Below, in pieces: positions 57,974 through 64,000 of a stretch of DNA of 64,000 bases (the first letter of the stretch is position 1; each line of letters opens with the position of its first letter). Below the pieces are notes generated by a model. The model was not told where the DNA came from and ran no database searches. It worked only from the letters and a program-made list of their open reading frames with translations. Source of the DNA: Parietaria judaica (Eukaryota; Streptophyta; Magnoliopsida; Rosales; Urticaceae). The stretch spans positions 16,081,001 through 16,145,000 of the forward strand of contig OX940866.1 in assembly GCA_954871525.1 (NCBI GenBank). Direction: 5' to 3'. The translations under genes and the position numbers were made by a program.

Positions 57974-59622
57974 AATTATTATATAGACATCAACACTTAT
58001 AAATTTTATTATGCGTCATTAATTTTTGTTGAATGATCGTGCAAACCGCTATCGAGAAACACTAGCGGCTAAACCGATACGCCCACCAGTAGATACGAAC
58101 TACTTCTAGCGGTTCCGAGTGTTTTGGATTTTCACGAACATTTTAATTGAAATATTTACATTCATGTGTAGAGCCCCCCGTGATTTGATACACAGAGTTT
58201 CATTTAATACGGGTTGGTGGTCGTGAGTAATTGTTCAACCATCCGAGTCGTTGGTCTCTCTCGAGGACTCTAAGGGTGTGTTTGTTTGCATTAAGATCTA
58301 GACGTCTGAATCTGAATGCACGTCTGTTTATTAAGATGTGACGTCTGAATCTGAATGAGACATAATTAAGTCTGTTTGCTTTTAAGATCTGAATACAGGT
58401 CTGAATGTAATTTTACTTTTTAGTGATTTTTTTTATATAATTCATATTTATTATAAATTTAGACCATACTTATATGAAAATAAATATTTAAGATTTGATA
58501 AAATATTATGAACCGTAAAATATCTATCATGCTATTATTTTTTTAAATAATCAAAATATTTATGATATTATTCGTGATATTATATATAAATTATTGATTA
58601 ATTTTAATTTTATTAATAGATTTCTTTAATTAAGAAAATAATTCACTAATTAGATAAATTATTTTATAAAATTTATATTCGTATAATTTTGTATGATAAA
58701 ATTAATTTGATAAATTAGTTAATTATTTAATCCATATATTAATTATTATTTTTAATTTATTAGGTTTTTAATTTATTTTTATCAAAAAATTCGAATTTCA
58801 CGTTTTAAATAAATCATCAAAACTATATCTTCCCACCTATCATTGGATTCCTCTCGTCGCAAGCTTTCCAACGGTATATTATATGAGTCAATCCGACGCT
58901 CGAAAAAAAAGTTACGGAGTTTTGAAGATTAGAGGAGGAGAAAGAAAAATAAAATAAAAATAAATTATAAATGAACCAAACAATACGTAAGAAGTGGTGA
59001 AAAAGAAGATGACATGTCAATAAAGAGGGAGAAGAGAGAGAAATAACAAGTCTTAATGATATTAAGGCTTTGTTTAAGGTCTGACCGAATAAGAGCCTAT
59101 CCAGACCTATTCAGTGCTTTTAAAATAAAAAAACAAATGCACTTAATAGTTGTAAATCTGATTTATTAAGATTCAGATGCCTATTAAGTGCAAACAAACA
59201 TAGCCTAAGATGGTTTTCATGAATGCGTGTAGGTTTCGAAGCAATAATTACATTCTATTTGTAATTATTATATAGACATTAACATTTATAAATTTTATTA
59301 TGCGTCCTCAATTTTCGTTGAACGATCGTGCAAACCGCTATCGGGAAACATTAGCGGTTAAACCGATACGCTTAGCGGTAGATACGAACTACTTCTAGTG
59401 GTTCCGAGTGTTTTGGATTTTAACGAACATTTTAATTTCAATATTTACATTCATGTGTAGAACCCCCCGTGATTTGATACACATAGTGTCATTTAATACG
59501 GGTTGGTGGTCATGAGTAATTGTTCACCCATCCGAGTCGTTGGTATTTCTCGAGGACATTAAGATGGTTTTCATGAATGCGTGTAGGTTTCGAAGTAGTA
59601 ATTACATTCTATTTGTACCCCT
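57974..59622. repeat. ~360-bp tandem duplication, first copy split by a MITE
   Basis: 57974-58273 plus 59206-59261 corresponds to 59262-59622: the same ACGAACTACTTCTAG, GTGATTTGATACACA and ATGGTTTTCATGAATGCG blocks in order. Both copies carry GCGGTA/ACCGCTA motifs. Only the first contains the MITE. Confidence 0.8.
58274..59205. mobile_element. Harbinger-type MITE
   Basis: The ends are GGGTGTGTTTGTTTGCA and TGCAAACAAACATAGCC, with TAA duplicated at 58271-58273 and 59206-59208. 932 bp, non-coding. Short repeats of GACGTCTGAATCTGAATG lie near the left end. It contains a sequence also seen in the MITE at 8910 (TTGGATTC...CGTCGCAAGC, inverse). Confidence 0.85.
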
Positions 59623-61086
59623 CGAGATAGTATAAAAATTTGAACGCACCAAAATTGCTGATTCAATGGACCACAATCAGAGCCGTAAGAGTTGCTTGTC
59701 GGCCAAATTACAGATCTGATTTTTCTCTGGGGACCAGGTTACCATGCTTGTGCTTAATCTTCCTAGATGCTCGTGTGGCTCAACCCGTCGCCGTCGCCTA
59801 TTTCATCAAATTTGAATAGCGATACTTACTTATATTGTATACCGCTACAAAGCTTTACCTATGTACATTATTTATTTCGTGACCTTAACATCATTTCTTT
59901 GATTTTTTTTATTCATGCAGAGGATATAACAGTATTGTCACTATCAGTTTTGTATATCTCACACTCGATCCTAAACACCCCGAGCCATTCTGTCGTCAAA
60001 AAATATGTTGCCCTTTACTTTCCAGCTCGACCTTAATATTAGCATTTATTATAGCAATTAAATAAGAAAATATTAATTTATGAATCTGTCCCTTTAACTC
60101 TCAATAACGAGGAATACCGGGGGAATGAAATCAAAATTACATACGACAAAAGTTTTTTAGCGTATTTAACTTTTCTTTCGCCCCGTGCTTTTCTTTATTG
60201 CGAGAGACGTTGAACAATTCAAAATTACTTTGTTTTGTCTGTAGCGGTATATGCTATTATTAAAGGTCGAGCAGGTCGGTTGAGTGTAGCGTATTTTTGG
60301 GCAGCACGATGGATCTGGTATTTTGCGGTGAAGTCGAGTATTGACATCTCGGATTACTCTGATGTTTTGTATTGTAACCGAAGTATTCATTATTTTATCG
60401 TCATGTATTGTAAGCGGCAGTATTAATCTATTGACATCTCGGATGAAGACATTACCATTATAAATTATTATGATTGCTTTCATATTAAAGTGAAATTTTA
60501 ACTCAGGTCCATTATTGAATGGAAAAAAATAAGTTATATATAGCGGTACTTACCGCTTACGTCTAGCGGTATATAACAAGACGAATAGAAACTTGCTTTT
60601 GTAAGATTGATATAGATATATATTCCGCTTTCAAAGTTAGATATAGCGGTACTTACCGCTTACGTAAAACGTCTAGCGGTATGTACTTAGACGATGTAAT
60701 AAATTTAGATTGATATTAAGAATTGAGATGGCAAAAAATATATATGTATAATGGATCTGAGTTAGACATAAGCGGTAAGTACCGCTATATCTAACTTTCA
60801 AAGCGGTAAATATATCAATCTTATTATGCAGTGTGCAGCTTTGTTGAAATGCATTATTTTAAACGTACATGCCCTTCAGCTTATAAATAATAAATTACTT
60901 ATGTAACTCATACTTCCGTCACTCTCCTTGGTAGTCTTTTCCTCTTGTTTCCTCCTTTCTTTCTTTCTTTTTTTTTTTTTTGCTCCTAGGCGGTTGAATC
61001 TTTGAAAAATTAGCAGTAACAGAAGCAGGTATCTTCCAATCGTCATTAAGTGCGATAAGATTTACGGGCGAAGAATACGAAAGCCA
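59623..61086. other. MULE interior with GCGGTA motif clusters
   Basis: No supported gene. 60540-60840 has the densest GCGGTA/TACCGC sites. These include an imperfect ~60-bp inverted repeat (60602-60662 with 60768-60830) that reads GATATAGCGGTACTTACCGC. The ORF at 59767-60036 matches nothing I recognise. Confidence 0.55.
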
Positions 61087-62913
61087 CTAGTGGTTGAAAC
61101 TGTAGAAAGCATGACAGAAATCGTGAATATTTTTCCCTGCACTGGTGATTACGCTGATGGCATGCGCACATGGGTACCCATAGAAGTTAAATTTATTGCA
61201 CGAGCACATCTTGCCTACAAGATCTACCACCTTAAATTCTCCACTACTCCTCACTTCCCACGATTGTTCGACACCTTTAGTGACCATCATTGTCTCAGAC
61301 GCTTTCATGTTTTCTCGAAGCTTATGATCAGTGTTTAGAGTGACTAAAGAGGACGACCGGTTAGCACATTCAGTACTATGTTCATGATATTTTTTTATCC
61401 TTGCAGCTACCATCTTCAAACACTCATATAACTGGGTAAGAATAAAATATTCTCCAGCTATCTCCATAAAATCATGCATGTGTTTATCGACGTTTGAAGT
61501 TATTATGTCATACCTTTTATCCAAGTAGTACGCCCTTGCCCATCGATCTCTGCTCTCAAGATTTTCATCGAGATAATTCCCACCTAAAGGATACCTTTGT
61601 TGGATTTTCTATCGAATTCAGCCCCAGTATATATCGTCGCCAGTTCCCAAAACTTATTGACTAATCTATTCGCTTTAAACTTGCCTTGCAAGTGTAGTTG
61701 GATGAGATAAGGACAGAATCCATGGGTTGCCAACCGATAAACCTTTCTACACGCATTCTTGACGGGTCCAAAATTATCCGTTACGATGACCAACTCACTT
61801 GTTTATGGGATCGCTGCTTTCAGATCTTCTAAAAATTGTTCCCACGATTCGATCCGATCCGAAAATAAAATACCAAAAGCGAGTGGAAAAACAATGTGAT
61901 TGCCATCAGTAGCGCTTGCCATGAGTAAGGTACTTTGGTACTCGACACTCATGCGATGTGCGGCGATCGAAATAACCTTCCTCATACTTTTGAAGCTTTG
62001 AATCGACGTGTATAATGCCACGAAACAATACTCAAAATTCCCTTCTAGGTTACATTTAATTGAGGTCAAGGAACCCGGGTTTTGATTTTCAACCATAAAA
62101 AAAACGCCGGTAACAACGTGAAATTCTGACCAGGGGTACCTCTAATCTTGTATTCGGCAAGTCTCTTGCCACTCATAGCCATCCAGTGACTGATTTTGTA
62201 ACCCTTACCTGCCATATGCCTCCGGACCTCCTTCGGGTCCGGTATTTCCATATTTTGGTCACTGTATCTACTTATGATCTCATAACAAACGAACGACAAA
62301 GTGGCCTAGCGTAAGCCTTGTCGTGCGTCTACGGAACACGTGTGGATGTTGTGATATGTCCGTATTGTAAACGTCCCATCTGCCCCCAGCGCTGCACGTA
62401 AACTCCAACCGCATGTTTCATCGAGGCATTTGACTACGTATAATTTCTTGTCTGACTTTATCAACGTCACTCCGAAGCGTCGTGCATCACCCTCGGACAC
62501 AACATTTCTCAACTCAGCCTTTATTGCAAACTCCTAACCAATTATAAGATCCATACCATCGAGAAAACTATGCATCTCTTCCCCCGACTCGAACCCGATA
62601 GGAAAAGTAGAGGATCCTTCAAAGTTATTAGAACACCCTCTCTATGGCGACAGTATCACACCTTCTGCATCCGGGGACGAAACAGCATCTGGTACGTCGA
62701 CATGCCGCACCCGGTACTCTTCTTGCACAAACGTTGTTTGTTCGGTACCTACTTCAGGAGATACCTTTTTCACTAGCTCGACGTACAGCTGTTTCAACCT
62801 TGACGGTCAGCATTTGCAGTATCACTTATTCCCTCCCTCAACCACTTGTAACAATCTCTATTGAAAATCCACTTTCCGCCAACACTACTGACAATCAAAT
62901 GGTAATAATCCAT
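61087..62913 (-). pseudogene. MULE (MuDR-type) transposase, decayed
   Basis: Domains in minus-strand order. A start-like MDYYHLIVSSVGGKW is at 62913. The plant MuDR N-terminal zinc region (KLYVVKCLDETCGWSLRA) lies at about 62450-62400, and a linker (YEIISRYSDQNMEIPDPKEV) at about 62280. The MULE DDE region (STLLMASATDGNHIVFPLAF) lies near 61920, where the expected first catalytic Asp is not visible. VIVTDNFGPVKNACRKVY at about 61790 keeps the second Asp. The SWIM zinc finger CSCNKFNFYGYPCAHA is at about 61150. The fragments lie in different frames with stops between them, so no functional transposase is made. It faces the Ulp1 ORF. Confidence 0.8.
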
Positions 62914-63010
62914 CCTGCAAATGATAAAATACTTCAATATTAAATTAAACCGATATAGGTTTATAGGATTCAACTATATCATAACATAATGTAGCGGTAA
63001 GTTTGCAACT

Positions 63011-63455
63011 TAGTTTATACTTAAGGATTCATAGAGTACGACCTAAATTCGGCATACAAATCTCGGTACCGCTAGATAATATATTAATACTGCTATATTT
63101 TTATCCATAAATTGAAAACAGCAATAAAAATTCTTGATTACACCGGCTAACCTTAGTTTATAGTTTATACTTAAGGATTCATAGAGTACGACCTAAATTC
63201 GGCCTACATATATCGGTACCGCTACATAATATATTCATACCGCTATATTTTATCCAGAAATTGAAAACAACAATAAAATTACTTGATTACATTGACTAAC
63301 CTTAGTTTATAGTTTATACTTAAGGATTCATAGAGTAAGACCTAAACTCGGCCTACAGGTTTCGGTACCATTACATTAGATATTCATACCGCTATATGTT
63401 ATCCAGAAATAAAAAACAGTACTACGATTACTTTATTAAACTGGGCTAACCTTCG
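63011..63455. repeat. ~150-bp tandem repeat, three copies
   Basis: Units begin TAGTTTATACTTAAGGATTC at 63011, 63161 and 63310. Each carries one or two TACCGCTA-type sites (for example 63067, 63220, 63232, 63386), so the repeat contributes to the GCGGTA motif excess at this end of the MULE. Confidence 0.85.
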
Positions 63456-64000
63456 AATGAGTCAATTCTTGATATATAATCAAACTGAAAGATTCGCTAA
63501 TCGTTGGCTGGGTAACGCAGAAGATGAAGAGAAGGAATACGGTGAATCGGCGAAAAAACAATGGGAGCTTAGGGTTTCTCGGCAATTGTGGAGTCGAAGA
63601 AGAAGATGAATATTAGTGGAGAGAGAAACATGGGGGGAAAGAAATAATAATAAAAATGAAGAGAGAGAAGAAAATCATAAAATAAGAGGAGAGAGAAAAT
63701 CGAGTCTAACGAACTGTAAATAGCCCCACATCGTTTAATGAAGGGTATGAATCAAACATGTGAACAGTACCGAGGGTATTATAAATCTCTACCAAATCTC
63801 AAATAAGGTCATTCTTGCGATTTGCCCGAAAGAAGCGCTGGGGAATTAAATAGTGGCATAAGTATTCATGTTATAGTAATTAGTGTGGATAAATTTTTAA
63901 GTTTTCTTCTTGTTTTGTTTTATTGATTTAATTTATTTTTTCATTTAAATTGAATATTTAATTTTAACAATAATGTGACAATAGAAAAGTAAGAATTAAT
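63456..64000. other. Right flank of the MULE region
   Basis: No gene. The sequence ending TTGCGATTTGCCC at 63827 (inverse GGGCAAATCGCAAG) could be the outer end of the Ulp1-MULE, but no partner end or target duplication was found. Confidence 0.35.

Noticed and set aside
62570..62943. Plus-strand ORFs opposite the MULE transposase
   Set aside because: Antisense shadows; the minus strand carries the recognisable transposase N-terminus.

Overview
This window is nuclear DNA from a flowering plant, most likely a eudicot. It is AT-rich with many (TA)n tracts. The few recognisable host genes belong to plant families: an AT-hook motif protein, ERD6-like sugar transporters, a SKIP14/28-like F-box protein and a GPR107/CAND7-like seven-transmembrane protein. 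The rest is a dense mix of plant transposons: Copia, a Gypsy-type leader, hAT, Mutator-like (MULE), PIF/Harbinger and Helitron. I found no CRISPR array, operon, rRNA or intact tRNA. No host gene in the window appears intact.

Layout. 132-953 is a Harbinger-type MITE. 2.6-3.9 kb holds a frameshifted AT-hook pseudogene. 3.9-8.87 kb is AT-rich DNA ending in a Helitron 3' terminus. 8.9-12.1 kb carries small DNA transposons, including a fold-back MULE. 13.0-14.5 kb is a decayed ERD6-like sugar-transporter gene on the minus strand, and its last exon recurs at 17.57-17.65 kb. Between them sits a 1.9 kb fold-back MULE with a 9-bp target duplication. 18.19-25.70 kb is a 7.5 kb hAT transposon with a broken BED/hAT transposase. 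Its first intron contains Gypsy-type LTR sequence that carries an intronless F-box pseudogene and a hairpin-rich satellite. 26.5-31.1 kb holds three hAT MITEs, each with an 8-bp target duplication.

31.1-48.5 kb is one membrane-protein reading frame split by 16.8 kb of Copia DNA. A minus-strand copy inserted first; a plus-strand copy of the same family then inserted into its 3' LTR. Both copies keep gag and RT/RNase H but lack protease and integrase. After removing the insert and one target-site copy, the host frame reads through to a stop.

48.6-52.7 kb holds two more fold-back MULEs flanking a Helitron whose 5' end is duplicated in tandem. 54.6-55.2 kb is a GPR107/CAND7-like pseudogene. 56.4-63.8 kb looks like the remains of a large Ulp1-carrying MULE: a C48 protease-like ORF (catalytic Cys replaced by Phe) on the plus strand, a decayed MuDR-type transposase on the minus strand, and many copies of a GCGGTA/TACCGC motif in both orientations between and beyond them.

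In general, target duplications and element ends are read directly from the sequence. Family names rest on recognised motifs. Evolutionary order is inferred from nesting.
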